Source: Teredinibacter turnerae
Lineage (GTDB): Bacteria > Pseudomonadota > Gammaproteobacteria > Pseudomonadales > Cellvibrionaceae
Direction: 5' to 3'
NCBI RefSeq assembly: GCF_037935975.1
Contig: NZ_CP149817.1
Span: 4,588,001 to 4,652,000, forward strand
Length of the DNA: 64,000 nt
Positions 8,906 through 17,700 of this stretch are shown here, in pieces. The position numbers and the translations under genes are program-made. Every line of letters begins with the position of its first letter. Within the stretch, counting starts at the first letter, position 1. Under the pieces are notes generated by a model. It was not told the DNA's origin and made no database searches. It saw nothing but the letters and a program-made list of their open reading frames with translations.

Positions 8906-10369
8906 TTAAAAATTCAGTAACCAGCGGGCAAGTGTCAGGGTAAGCAGCGACACCCACAGGATAGAAAACACATTCAGCATTACACCGGCTGAGACCATAT
9001 CTTTTATTTTCAAATGGCCGGATGAAAAAACGATCGCGTTAGGCGGCGTCGCCACGGGCATCATAAACGCGCAGCTCGCAGCAATCGCGGCAGGCACAAC
9101 CAGCATCATCGGCGTTCCCGCCAGGGTTAACGCAACCGGCCCCAAAAGCGGCAAAAAGCCGGCAGCTGTCGCTGTATTGCTGGTCACCTCCGTTAGGAAC
9201 ACAATCACGCAGACCACAGCACCAATCATGATCCAGGTTGGCATCCCCTGTAGCAGCTCCACCTGTTCCGCAATGGCAAGCGCCAGCCCGGAGCTCTTAA
9301 TCAGAACTGCCAGGCTCAAACCTCCGCCAAAGAGCATCAACACTCCCCAGGGCATTTTGGCGGTGTCGTTCCAGGTCAGAATACGCGTACTCTGCTTATC
9401 CACAGGGATAATAAACAGCGCACACGCGGCCGCCATGGCAATGACGGTATCGTTGAGTTTCAGGTGCAGCAGGTCTGCCAGCAAGGGGCGGAACATCCAC
9501 GCAAATGCGGTAATCACGAACACAACCAATACGAGTTTTTCCGGTCGCTTCATCGGCCCCAGCGCGCGCAACTGTTCGCGAAACAAATGCTTGGGGTTGT
9601 CCATAGTGACCCGATCGACCTTGTGGGTTACGTGCGTCAGGGTGTACCAGGTAAACAACATTAGACCGGTAGCGAGAGGGACACCCACATACATCCATTC
9701 CGCAAAACCGATATTAATATCAAAGTTATCGTTGAGGTAAGCTGCCATCAACGCATTGGGTGGCGTACCGATGAGAGTTGCCAGGCCACCAATAGAGGCA
9801 GAGTAGGCGATCCCCAGCAGCAGTGCATTGGCGAAGCCCCCGGCTTCCAGTTTCCCACCACGCAACATATCAATTACCGACAAGCCGATTGGCAGCATCA
9901 TGACTGCAGTTGCCGTATTGGACATCCACATGGATAAAAAGCCCGTTACCGCCATCATGCCACCAATTTGCGCACTGGGTTTTGCACCGATCATCAAGAG
10001 CGTATTCAGCGCTACCCGCTTGTGCAACTCCCACCGCTCCATCGCTAATGACAAAACAAAACCGCCCATAAACAAGAAAATGAGCGGATGAGCATAGGGC
10101 GCTGCAGTTTCCTTCATGGAAGCAATACCCAGTAATGGGGCAACAATCAGGGGTAAAAATGATGTCACAGGAATAGGCACTGCCTCGGTAATCCACCAGA
10201 TACCCATCCAGAGCAGCAAACCGATGGTTGCCCACGCGGCATCGTTCAAGCCCTCTGGCGGTGGCACCCAGGCAAAAATCAGCATGCATACTGGCCCGAG
10301 CAGCAAAGACAATAATGGGTAAGCTGTGTTGTTAACAGAATCGCTGTGCGATTGGGTAGCTTCAGACAT
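8906..10369 (-). CDS. SLC13/DASS family sodium-coupled anion (di/tricarboxylate) symporter
   Basis: The 487-residue protein is polytopic with about 11-12 membrane segments. The two SNT signatures of the DASS family, which form sodium and substrate sites, are present as MSNTATAVMMLP near residue 150 and EVTSNTATAAGFLP near residue 395. Between them lies LIGTPPNALM, also typical. Members import succinate, malate, fumarate or citrate with sodium ions; the exact substrate is not predicted. An AAGGAGAG ribosome site precedes the ATG at 10369. The gene stands alone. A 12-base direct repeat 145-180 bases upstream is a possible operator. Confidence 0.92.
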   Translation of the reverse strand: MSEATQSHSDSVNNTAYPLLSLLLGPVCMLIFAWVPPPEGLNDAAWATIGLLLWMGIWWITEAVPIPVTSFLPLIVAPLLGIASMKETAAPYAHPLIFLFMGGFVLSLAMERWELHKRVALNTLLMIGAKPSAQIGGMMAVTGFLSMWMSNTATAVMMLPIGLSVIDMLRGGKLEAGGFANALLLGIAYSASIGGLATLIGTPPNALMAAYLNDNFDINIGFAEWMYVGVPLATGLMLFTWYTLTHVTHKVDRVTMDNPKHLFREQLRALGPMKRPEKLVLVVFVITAFAWMFRPLLADLLHLKLNDTVIAMAAACALFIIPVDKQSTRILTWNDTAKMPWGVLMLFGGGLSLAVLIKSSGLALAIAEQVELLQGMPTWIMIGAVVCVIVFLTEVTSNTATAAGFLPLLGPVALTLAGTPMMLVVPAAIAASCAFMMPVATPPNAIVFSSGHLKIKDMVSAGVMLNVFSILWVSLLTLTLARWLLNF

Positions 10370-10514
10370 GACATTCTCTCCTTATCCACGCGCAAACCGT
10401 TTTACCGGAAGATGGCAACGAACCTGTCTAGCTGAAACCAAACATTGGGGAAGATGGCAGAAACAGAACAGGAAATGCGCGCTAGGCTTTTACAGCCTCG
10501 TTATAGTTATTGTT

Positions 10515-10545
10515 TGTTGGCATAGTTAGTATCTGTTGGCATAGT
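10515..10545. repeat. 12-base direct repeat, possible operator upstream of the SLC13 gene
   Basis: TGTTGGCATAGT occurs at 10515-10526 and again at 10534-10545, a 19-base period close to two helical turns. The pair lies about 150-175 bases upstream of the SLC13 symporter start. Spacing fits a regulator binding one DNA face, but no regulator is encoded nearby. Confidence 0.45.
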
Positions 10546-10581
10546 GACAGTGCGGGAATTGTCGTTAAATATCGCACTTAT

Positions 10582-10607
10582 ATAAACGCGCATTTGCTCG
10601 CGTTTAT
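10582..10607. repeat. Perfect 9-bp-stem palindrome
   Basis: ATAAACGCG (10582-10590) and CGCGTTTAT (10599-10607) form a perfect inverted repeat with an 8-base loop. No T-run follows on either strand, so a protein-binding site or a leader hairpin is more likely than a terminator. Confidence 0.5.
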
Positions 10608-10806
10608 CTACCAGCTCCGCAATAGTAAACGCACTGGAATTAGTCTCCCTATACTACGAATCTATGGGCAATATCGGCCAAACTAATAGGTCGCCGCTCA
10701 ATTCCGTGCTATCGATTTTTTACAGAGCTGCAATAACTGTCATATATTGAGGTTTTAATTTTATTGTCGCCAGTTTACTCAGATACTGTTGCGCTAAAGG
10801 TGTGTC

Positions 10807-10944
10807 ATGCTCTCACCACGGCAGTTTTTTATTCTTGTCCTTCTGGGCACTCAAATCTTTTTTGTCGCCTGTACGGGAAAAATGCGCCACTCAGATCAAT
10901 CGCAGGTGCCCTCGATGGCAATTGCTACCCTCGATGGCAATTGA
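10807..10944 (+). CDS. Predicted 45-residue small lipoprotein, possibly truncated
   Basis: An ATG at 10807, with AAAGG about 6 bases upstream, opens a 46-codon frame. The first 20 residues form a signal sequence (MLSPRQFFILVLLGTQIFF) ending in the lipobox FVAC, with the lipidated Cys near residue 22 followed by TGK. The rest is short and polar (MRHSDQSQVPSM). The stop codon lies in the second copy of a 19-base tandem repeat. Removing one repeat copy would let the frame run about 20 codons further, to a TAG at the MITE end at 11000. It is either a genuine small outer-membrane lipoprotein or the stump of a longer one. No homologue is recognised. Confidence 0.5.
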   Translation: MLSPRQFFILVLLGTQIFFVACTGKMRHSDQSQVPSMAIATLDGN

Positions 10945-10946
10945 TA
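10909..10946. repeat. 19-bp tandem duplication
   Basis: Two adjacent 19-base units beginning CCCTCGATGGCAATTG differ at one base (CTA versus ATA endings). The unit length is not a multiple of three, so the duplication shifts the reading frame of the small lipoprotein gene and creates its present stop. Confidence 0.75.
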
Positions 10947-10999
10947 GAGGTTCAGAAGATTGCGCCCAGAGGGTTGCGCCCCATCACGCACTCGTGGGC

Positions 11000-11015
11000 T
11001 AGGGCCTGTTGACAA
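11000..11015 (+). repeat. MITE terminal fragment
   Basis: TAGGGCCTGTTGACA matches the terminal inverted repeat of the element at 18421-18683 and the arm at 6090. Similarity stops after about 15 bases and no partner end is nearby, so this is a short relic. Confidence 0.5.
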
Positions 11016-11184
11016 AGGCAACAGCACTGTCCCCAAAACGCAGCTCGCACGTCCGCCACAATCTTCAAAATTACCTGTCGAATTTTCGGTTGTTGCTAAA
11101 CCTACCTTCAAGCAATACTTGCCACTCTGCTGCGCCCCCATGGGGACGCCAAGAGCCAACCGCCGAAAAGAATAACTGACTCCT

Positions 11185-12240
11185 ATGCCCATCCAAGACG
11201 TTTCAACCATCGACCGCTACTACCGCGCACTTATCGCTCGCGATCCGGATTTTCTCGGCAGCTTCTACGTTGGCGTTAAAACCACCTCAATCTTCTGTAT
11301 CGCCACTTGTCGTGCCCGTAAGCCTAAACAGGAAAATGTGATTTTTTACAGCGACCTGGACGAAGTGCTAAGAGACGGGTTTCGCCCCTGCAAGGTGTGC
11401 AGGCCTACGGAAAATGCGCACCAGGCTCCCCCCGATGTCGCCACCGCCATGCGCTGGGTACTGTCGCAACCAAAACAAAAGGTGTCTGATACCCAACTGC
11501 GCGCCCACGGCTTGAGTCCGGAAAAAATTCGCCGCTGGTTTAAAGCACACTATGGTATGACCTATCAACAGTTCCAACGCATGTACCGTATAAACACAGC
11601 TGTAGAAGAGCTCAAGCTAGGGCAAAGTGTGACTGCGAGCGCAATGGACAGCGGTTACGAATCACTAAGCGGTTTCGGCTATACCTATAAAAAACTAATC
11701 GGTCACTCGCCAGCGTCGCAAGTGAATAGTACGCCGATCCTATTGCACCGCATTACCACCCCAATTGGACCAATGTTTGTTGCCGCCAGTACTCGCGGTG
11801 TTTGTTTGCTGGAGTTTGTTGATCGCCGGATGCTGGAAACCGAGTTCAAAGATCTGCAACGCTTGTGCAAGTCACCTATCATTGCTGGCACTAATGAGCA
11901 CATCGATCAGGCCGAACAAGAAATAGCACAGTACTTCGCTGGTGAGCGCACACAATTTAGTGTACCGCTGGATACGCCGGGTACCGATTTTCAGCAGAGA
12001 GTCTGGCGTGGCTTAATAGATATTCCTTATGGCAGCACCGCCAGCTATCAACAGCAAGCCCGTCGGATTGCTGCTCCCTCCGCCGTCCGTGCAGTAGCTC
12101 GAGCCAATGGCCACAATCGTGTGGCGATAATTATTCCCTGCCACCGGGTCATTGGCGCGGACGGCAAATTGGTTGGTTACGGCGGCGGATTAGAACGCAA
12201 GCGCTGGCTGCTCGAGCACGAAAATAAATTTCGCAGTTAA
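11185..12240 (+). CDS. ada: Ada: methylphosphotriester/O6-methylguanine-DNA methyltransferase and transcription activator
   Basis: The 351-residue protein has all three parts of E. coli Ada. The N-terminal zinc domain carries Cys38, Cys42, Cys69 and Cys72 at the E. coli numbering; Cys38 is the methylphosphotriester acceptor. An AraC-type helix-turn-helix region follows (about 85-175, SDTQLRAHGLSPEKIRRWF). The C-terminal O6-alkylguanine domain has IIPCHRVIG with acceptor Cys319 and the closing YGGGLERKRWLLEHE. It repairs alkylated DNA and, once methylated, activates its own regulon. alkB is not next to it. No strong Shine-Dalgarno sequence is seen before the ATG. A remnant-rich intergenic region lies upstream. 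Confidence 0.96.
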   Translation: MPIQDVSTIDRYYRALIARDPDFLGSFYVGVKTTSIFCIATCRARKPKQENVIFYSDLDEVLRDGFRPCKVCRPTENAHQAPPDVATAMRWVLSQPKQKVSDTQLRAHGLSPEKIRRWFKAHYGMTYQQFQRMYRINTAVEELKLGQSVTASAMDSGYESLSGFGYTYKKLIGHSPASQVNSTPILLHRITTPIGPMFVAASTRGVCLLEFVDRRMLETEFKDLQRLCKSPIIAGTNEHIDQAEQEIAQYFAGERTQFSVPLDTPGTDFQQRVWRGLIDIPYGSTASYQQQARRIAAPSAVRAVARANGHNRVAIIIPCHRVIGADGKLVGYGGGLERKRWLLEHENKFRS

Positions 12241-12308
12241 CATCACCGGCCACCGGCAATAACATCATGTAAACTTGGAGCTAAGAATAAATCGCAATCT
12301 GAGTTCAC

Positions 12309-12812
12309 ATGCCGTTTACCCCATACCATTTCGGCCCCGGCCTGCTTTTCAAAAGTCTGCTGCAAGGCAGTTTCAGCCTCGTGATATTTGCCTGGGCGCA
12401 AATCGTCATGGACATTCAGCCACTGTTGGTACTGCTCACCGGCAAAGGCCACCTGCACGGGTTCACCCACACACTGGTCGGCGCGACCCTGTTGGCAGTT
12501 TTCAGTGCTGTGAGTGGCAAGTACGGAATAGATAACCTGTTAAACCGGTGGCCCAACCACGTTAAGGTGGGTCTATTGGTAAGCTGGCCCACGGCCGTAC
12601 TGAGTGCGTTAATCGGCTGTTACAGCCACGTTGTGCTCGACGCGATCATGCACGGCGATTTACTGCCGTTCGCGCCTTTCAACACAAATAACCCCATGTT
12701 ACACATGCTAAGTGTTAACGACCTGCATTGGCTCTGCGTGACCGCAGGGGCCGCGGGGGCAATCCTCTACTTCCTGGTGCTCGTCTGGCACCGCCAGGCA
12801 CGCAAGCCCTAA
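12309..12812 (+). CDS. Membrane protein of the YdjM/metal-dependent hydrolase-like family
   Basis: The 167-residue product has about four membrane segments and histidine-rich motifs at the expected places: MPFTPYHFGPGLLF at the N-terminus, HLHGFTHTLVGATLL near 47-60, and YSHVVLDAIMHGDLLPFAPF near 105-125. This pattern is that of inner-membrane proteins annotated as metal-dependent hydrolases (YdjM/DUF457-like), whose activity is mostly unproven. The gene lies 68 bases after ada on the same strand and may be read through from it, but has no obvious functional tie to DNA repair. Confidence 0.75.
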   Translation: MPFTPYHFGPGLLFKSLLQGSFSLVIFAWAQIVMDIQPLLVLLTGKGHLHGFTHTLVGATLLAVFSAVSGKYGIDNLLNRWPNHVKVGLLVSWPTAVLSALIGCYSHVVLDAIMHGDLLPFAPFNTNNPMLHMLSVNDLHWLCVTAGAAGAILYFLVLVWHRQARKP

Positions 12813-12963
12813 TTTTCAGCAAGAACACAGGTCTGCCTGCGCGGCAAAGTCGCGCAGGTTTACGCTTACACAGCGTCGTGTAATAAATTTCCCCATCGCG
12901 AGAACCGCAAAGCGAGTTTTTCAACAGGCTGCTAAAGTAGGGTAAGATTATCAGCATTACCTT

Positions 12964-15657
12964 ATGTCAGATTTTATTGAACATTATTTATCCGACTTGT
13001 TTGCTCCCCAATCCATTGCGGTTTTTGGCGCAAGTCAGCGACCGAATGCCACAGGATCGGTGGTGTTCCGCAATCTTATTGCAGCGGGATTCCGCAACCA
13101 GCTCTACGCGATCAACCCGAAGTACACCTCCGTTGACACCCACCCCTGCTACCGCTCTTTGGATGACATAGACGATCACATCGAGCTGGCCATCATTACA
13201 ACGCCTGCGCACACGGTCAAAGATATTCTCAAGCAATGCGGCAAACACAAAGTAAAAGCAGCGGTGATATTTGCCGGTGGTTTTGGCCAACCGGGCGAAA
13301 CGGGTAAAGTCTCGGAGCAGGCGCTGGTGGAAATCGCGCGCAAATATGGCATTCGGTTTATTGGCCCGAATAGCCTGGGAATCGCCCATCCGAGCACTAA
13401 CATTAACGCGACCTTCGGCCCTGGAGAGGTTGCATCGGGCAACCTGGCACTGGTTTCCCAGAGCGGCGCCGTATGCACTGCTGTAATGGATTGGGCGGCA
13501 GTGCAGGATATTGGTTTTTCCAGTGTTGTCTCAATTGGTGCCTGCGCCGACCTGGACTTTGGCGATATTCTTGATTTTCTGGTAAGTGACGGCAAAACCC
13601 GCAGTATTTTGTTGTACGTTGAAGGTATCCGCGACGCTCGCTCCTTTATGTCCGGGCTGCGAGCGGTCGCCCGCGTCAAGCCCGTGATTGTGATAAAAGC
13701 AGGCCGTCACAAAGCCGCAATTGAAGTAACTCAATCCCACAACAGTGCCCGTGTCGGCGACGATGACGTCTTTGCCGCCGCGCTAAAACGTGCCGGTGTG
13801 GTGCGAGGTATGCACCTGGGTGATCTGCTGGCAGCCGCCAATATCCTCGCGCGCGGCACGCGCCTGCGCGGCGACAAGCTGGCAATTATCACCAACGGCG
13901 GTGGGCCCGCGGCTATGGCCTGCGACCGAGCCAGCGACCTACACATTCCGCTGGCACCACTCGGGGAGGACGCGCGTAAAAAACTGGACAAACTGCTGCC
14001 GCATTATTGGTCACACAGCAATCCTGTCGACATTCTTGGCGACGCGGATGCGGATCGCTATGCCGCAGCGCTGGAGATTATACTGGCCGATACTGAATGC
14101 CACGGGGTGATGGTCATGTTGACGCCCCAGGCAACCACTGACCCGGTCGCTATTGCGCAGCGCCTGATCGATATCATAAAAAAAACATCGAAGCCGGTTA
14201 TTGCATGCTGGATGGGCGAGAATCGCGTGCTGCCCGCGCGCCGCCTATTTGCCTCTGCCGGTATCCCCATTTTTAGACTGCCAGAAACGGCAGTCCAGGC
14301 GTTTGCATACCTGGCGACGTTTTTCCGCAACCAAAAATTGTTGCTGCAGACTCCGCCGCCACTCAGCCAAACAATTACTGCGACTATAGAAGACGCGCAT
14401 ACCGTGATCGACACAGCGCTGCGCAGCGAACAATTTCAACTATCAGAAACCGAATCAAAAACGATTCTGGCCGCCTTTGGCATTCCCATCGCACCGACCA
14501 TTCTTGTTCACAGTGCCCAGGAAGCCATGGAAGCCGCCACTGAAATTGGTTTGCCGGTGGCGATGAAAATTCACGGCAGTAACCTCAGCAACAAAAGTTC
14601 TCATGGCGGCGTACAACTCAATATCCGCACCTTGCCGGCAGTGAAAAATACCTACGCGGGATTGCGCCGAATTCTGGAAAATCTACCTTTTGCCGTGGAA
14701 AACCCGGGCATAGTAATCGAGCCCATGATTCTATCGCCAGCCGCCAGTGAGTTGCGCCTGGCGATAGAACAAGACCCGGTGTTCGGGCCCTTTATTTCTC
14801 TCGGCCCAGGCGGGGTTGCAGCGAAACGCACCCGGGTAGTTTCCTTACCACCGCTCAACCGATTGTTGGCTGCCAACCTGATTCAGGAATCTGAGCTTGG
14901 TGACATGCTCTCCAAAGAAGGCCAGCAACCGGTTATTGCCCTGGCGGCTCTGGAAAATTGTTTGATCAGCATTTCCGATATTGCCTGTGAATTGCCGGAA
15001 GTACTTGAGCTTGAAATTAACCCGCTGCTGGCGGACAGCAACGGCGTTACGGCAGTAGACGCACGTATTCGCCTGCGTCCCAAACCGCCGGGGTTACCCT
15101 ACTCCCACACGGCGATTCATCCGTACCCCAGTCACGCGCTGCAAAAAGTGACGGTCGCCGGCTGTGTGCCTTGCACAATTCGCCCAGTGCGTCCCGAGGA
15201 TGCCGAATTGGAACGCGCATTTATCGAGGGGCTTTCTGAAAACAGCAAGCACTTTCGTTTTATGAACACGTTTCGAAAGCTGCCACCGGAAATGCTCGCA
15301 AAAATGACACAAATTGATTACGACCGCGAAATGGCTTTTGTGGCGGTGATCAACAATAATGAAGTAGAAGAGGAAATTGGTTCGGCCCGCTACGCAATAA
15401 ATATTGACGGGCAAAGCTGCGAATTTGCGGTTTCTGTTGCCGATAATTGGCAGGGTAAAGGAATCGCGACCAAACTTATGCAAGCACTTATCGACTACGC
15501 AGGTCATAGAGGACTGACGCGAATGCAGGGAGAAATTTTGGCCGATAATGTCCCCATGCAAGAACTCGCTAAAAAACTGGGTTTCAGTTTGCAATTATCA
15601 CGGGAGGATAAAACAATCGTGATTGGCAACCGGCCCCTACGCCCTCCTGCAAAATAA
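12964..15657 (+). CDS. Pat/YfiQ-type protein: NDP-forming acyl-CoA synthetase domains fused to a GNAT acetyltransferase
   Basis: The 897-residue protein begins with a CoA-binding Rossmann domain (SIAVFGASQRPNATGSVVFRN near 17-37). Next come the two succinyl-CoA-ligase-like domains (about 150-450), an ATP-grasp domain (about 480-700, with GLPVAMKIHGSNLSNKSS) and a C-terminal GNAT domain (about 740-890, VADNWQGKGIATKLMQ binding acetyl-CoA). This is the architecture of protein lysine acetyltransferases such as Salmonella Pat, which acetylate acetyl-CoA synthetase and other enzymes. The ligase His segment reads SHNSARVG instead of the SHTGALAG usual in active ADP-forming synthetases, which suggests the ligase part has become regulatory. 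No strong ribosome site precedes ATG 12964. Confidence 0.9.
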   Translation: MSDFIEHYLSDLFAPQSIAVFGASQRPNATGSVVFRNLIAAGFRNQLYAINPKYTSVDTHPCYRSLDDIDDHIELAIITTPAHTVKDILKQCGKHKVKAAVIFAGGFGQPGETGKVSEQALVEIARKYGIRFIGPNSLGIAHPSTNINATFGPGEVASGNLALVSQSGAVCTAVMDWAAVQDIGFSSVVSIGACADLDFGDILDFLVSDGKTRSILLYVEGIRDARSFMSGLRAVARVKPVIVIKAGRHKAAIEVTQSHNSARVGDDDVFAAALKRAGVVRGMHLGDLLAAANILARGTRLRGDKLAIITNGGGPAAMACDRASDLHIPLAPLGEDARKKLDKLLPHYWSHSNPVDILGDADADRYAAALEIILADTECHGVMVMLTPQATTDPVAIAQRLIDIIKKTSKPVIACWMGENRVLPARRLFASAGIPIFRLPETAVQAFAYLATFFRNQKLLLQTPPPLSQTITATIEDAHTVIDTALRSEQFQLSETESKTILAAFGIPIAPTILVHSAQEAMEAATEIGLPVAMKIHGSNLSNKSSHGGVQLNIRTLPAVKNTYAGLRRILENLPFAVENPGIVIEPMILSPAASELRLAIEQDPVFGPFISLGPGGVAAKRTRVVSLPPLNRLLAANLIQESELGDMLSKEGQQPVIALAALENCLISISDIACELPEVLELEINPLLADSNGVTAVDARIRLRPKPPGLPYSHTAIHPYPSHALQKVTVAGCVPCTIRPVRPEDAELERAFIEGLSENSKHFRFMNTFRKLPPEMLAKMTQIDYDREMAFVAVINNNEVEEEIGSARYAINIDGQSCEFAVSVADNWQGKGIATKLMQALIDYAGHRGLTRMQGEILADNVPMQELAKKLGFSLQLSREDKTIVIGNRPLRPPAK

Positions 15658-15729
15658 ATTACCAACCTCGATTTTAATTGCGCAACAACGAGACGCGTGG
15701 TCTGTATACGCATGACTCTGGACAACTGA

Positions 15730-16329
15730 ATGACTGACACACACTTCCGGATTGAACAGGTCTATGGGCCTGCGCTGCGACACCTGGTCGACGACCTTGC
15801 GCGGTTGCGGCTGACGGTATTTTCTGAATACCCTTATCTTTACGCGGGCAATCAGCATTACGAGTCCAGCTATTTAAAAACATTTTGCACCGCGCAAGAC
15901 GCAATCATAATAACCGCGCGCGACCAACGCGGGGAGCTTGTCGGCTGCTCGACGGCGTCTTCGTTAAATGGTCACCACAGAGACTTTTCTCAACCGCTGG
16001 TGAGTGGCGGATACGATGTTACACAAATGAACTATTTTGGCGAATCCGTATTGCTAGAACACTCCAGGGGCAATGGAATAGGCCACGCTTTTTTTGATCA
16101 AAGAGAGCAACACGCGCGCAACAAAGGTTATAAACTTGCGTGCTTTTGCGCGATTGAGCGACCGGCAGAACACCCCAAAAAACCTGCGAGTTATCGTGAT
16201 CATACCGTGTTCTGGCACAAGCGCGGTTACCGTAAATTGAACGACATCTCAACCTCTTTTGCCTGGCCGGAAACACGCGATGGCCCAGAGATATCCCACC
16301 GAATGGCCTACTGGCTACGGAAGCTGTAA
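15730..16329 (+). CDS. GNAT family N-acetyltransferase
   Basis: This 199-residue GNAT protein has a FTIEQVYG-like N-terminal strand, a central beta strand preceding EHSRGNGIGHAFFDQREQHA (about 110-130), which is the acetyl-CoA pyrophosphate loop, and YKLACFCAIERP after it. The C-terminal HTVFWHKRGYRKL segment is typical of the fold. The substrate is not predictable. Its TAA stop overlaps the ATG of the nitrilase-family gene (TAAATG), so the two are translationally coupled and probably act in one pathway. The same pairing is known in other bacteria, without an assigned function that I can name. Confidence 0.88.
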   Translation: MTDTHFRIEQVYGPALRHLVDDLARLRLTVFSEYPYLYAGNQHYESSYLKTFCTAQDAIIITARDQRGELVGCSTASSLNGHHRDFSQPLVSGGYDVTQMNYFGESVLLEHSRGNGIGHAFFDQREQHARNKGYKLACFCAIERPAEHPKKPASYRDHTVFWHKRGYRKLNDISTSFAWPETRDGPEISHRMAYWLRKL

Positions 16330-17202
16330 ATGTCACACCTTGTAAGAATTGCCGCAGCGCAATATCCCATCGACGAACCCGACACGCTGCAAGCGTATTT
16401 GGACAAAATCAGCCAGTGGGTGGCTGAGGCCGCAGCGCGGGCAGACCTTCTGGTGTTTCCAGAATACGCTGGCGCGGAGGCCATGGCAGTGTTCGGCCGC
16501 GAGGTCAATAAAAACCTGCTCCAGGCCACGTTCGAACTACAAACCCTGGTGCCGGCAATCGATGCCCATATGGCCGACCTCGCTCGCCGCTACGGGGTCT
16601 ATATTCTCGCCCCCAGCCTGCCTGTCGCCGCCGCCGATGGCTCACTGCGTAACGTCGCCACCATGTACGGCCCGCAAGGGTTTGTTGGCGCACAGCGCAA
16701 GCGGGTGCTCACTCCGTTCGACAAAGATCAGTGGCAGCTCACCGCAGGTGAAGCCTACACCTTGTTTATCACGCCCTTTGGGCTGATTGGCGTGGCCATT
16801 TGTTACGATGTGGAGTTTCCGCTCCAGGTAAGGGCCTTGTGCGAAGCTGGCGCCACATTAATTCTGTGCCCTTCGTGCACAGATTCTGTAGCAGGTTATT
16901 GGCGAGTCCGACTGGGTGCGATGGCGCGCGCACTGGAAAACCAGTGCGTGGTGGTACAGTCTCCAACGGTGGGCAGTGCCGAGTGGAGCACTGCGCTGGA
17001 CGTCAATTGCGGAGCCGCGGGGATATTCGCCCCGCCGGATTCGACCCTCAGCAACGACGGCGTATTGGCGCTCGGGGAAATGGACAAACCGCAATGGCTC
17101 TACTCCACGGTTAACCTCGAGGACATTCTTCGCTTGCGGCAACATGGCGATGTGCGCGGTTTCAGTGACTGGCATTTGCAATTAAAAAGTGGCGGTGGAT
17201 AA
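16330..17202 (+). CDS. Carbon-nitrogen hydrolase (nitrilase superfamily)
   Basis: The 290-residue protein holds the Glu-Lys-Cys triad of the nitrilase superfamily: Glu in LVFPEYAG near residue 45, Lys in AQRKRVLTPFDKD near 125, and Cys in VAICYDVEFP near 160. These enzymes hydrolyse amides or nitriles through a thioester intermediate in the cytosol. Length and spacing are normal for an amidase branch. It starts at the stop of the upstream GNAT gene, so the pair may modify and hydrolyse related amide metabolites. No substrate can be named. The stop is followed by an AT-rich intergenic region. Confidence 0.9.
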   Translation: MSHLVRIAAAQYPIDEPDTLQAYLDKISQWVAEAAARADLLVFPEYAGAEAMAVFGREVNKNLLQATFELQTLVPAIDAHMADLARRYGVYILAPSLPVAAADGSLRNVATMYGPQGFVGAQRKRVLTPFDKDQWQLTAGEAYTLFITPFGLIGVAICYDVEFPLQVRALCEAGATLILCPSCTDSVAGYWRVRLGAMARALENQCVVVQSPTVGSAEWSTALDVNCGAAGIFAPPDSTLSNDGVLALGEMDKPQWLYSTVNLEDILRLRQHGDVRGFSDWHLQLKSGGG

Positions 17203-17700
17203 GTCTGACACAAAAATCATCACCACAACTTGACACGTTAATCAACAGACAAGTTTGAGTCGATGAATTTGTTCGCTTCGTCTTGGACAAGTTAACTCTT
17301 AAAACCCCACCGTTATAACCTGACGACGCAATGTTAAATATATTCATCGTCGCAAATCATCCATAAGCCAATGTTTTTACGAAAGTTTTGACCCGGCCTC
17401 GAGACTAAGCGCCTAATTTAAAACGATTAATCGATATACATTCAGTATATTTTTCGCGCTATACAATTGTAAAAATTATGGTACTTTTAACGGCCATTGT
17501 TGCCGCGACAAGAGCAACACTCTGATAAAAAGGCACGCTGACGCGAAAGCCCAGCACGCAAAATTACCGGTCTAAGGGCTCAAGGTCTACGACAGCGGGA
17601 TCGCCAGAGATACGCCACCGCCACGTTTCACCAGCGTCCTCTGTGACTGCCTGTACCGGTTTAACAACATACCTGAACCGACAATCGACGGGTGGCCAAG
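17203..17700. other. AT-rich intergenic region
   Basis: About 500 bases with no supported gene, between the nitrilase gene and the interrupted HD-GYP gene. It contains AACTTG and CAAGTT in inverted orientation near 17228 and 17250, an AT-rich stretch at 17340-17480 that could hold promoters, and no clear terminator or RNA gene. Confidence 0.45.

Larger units (their letters stand above)
10370..11184. other. Gene-poor region between SLC13 gene and ada
   Basis: This 815-base stretch holds only one small plausible gene (10807-10944). It also contains a 12-base direct repeat (10515 and 10534), a 9-base-stem palindrome (10582-10607), a 19-base tandem duplication (10909-10946) and a MITE end fragment (11000-11015). 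Other open frames overlap these repeats and look random. The ada promoter is expected within 11040-11180; no convincing Ada box was seen. Confidence 0.5.

Noticed and set aside
12898-12930. TTTTTCAACAGGCTGCTAA, like the end of a transposon repeat
   Set aside because: A single copy of about 20 bases with no partner end or target duplication. It may be a relic but cannot be supported here.
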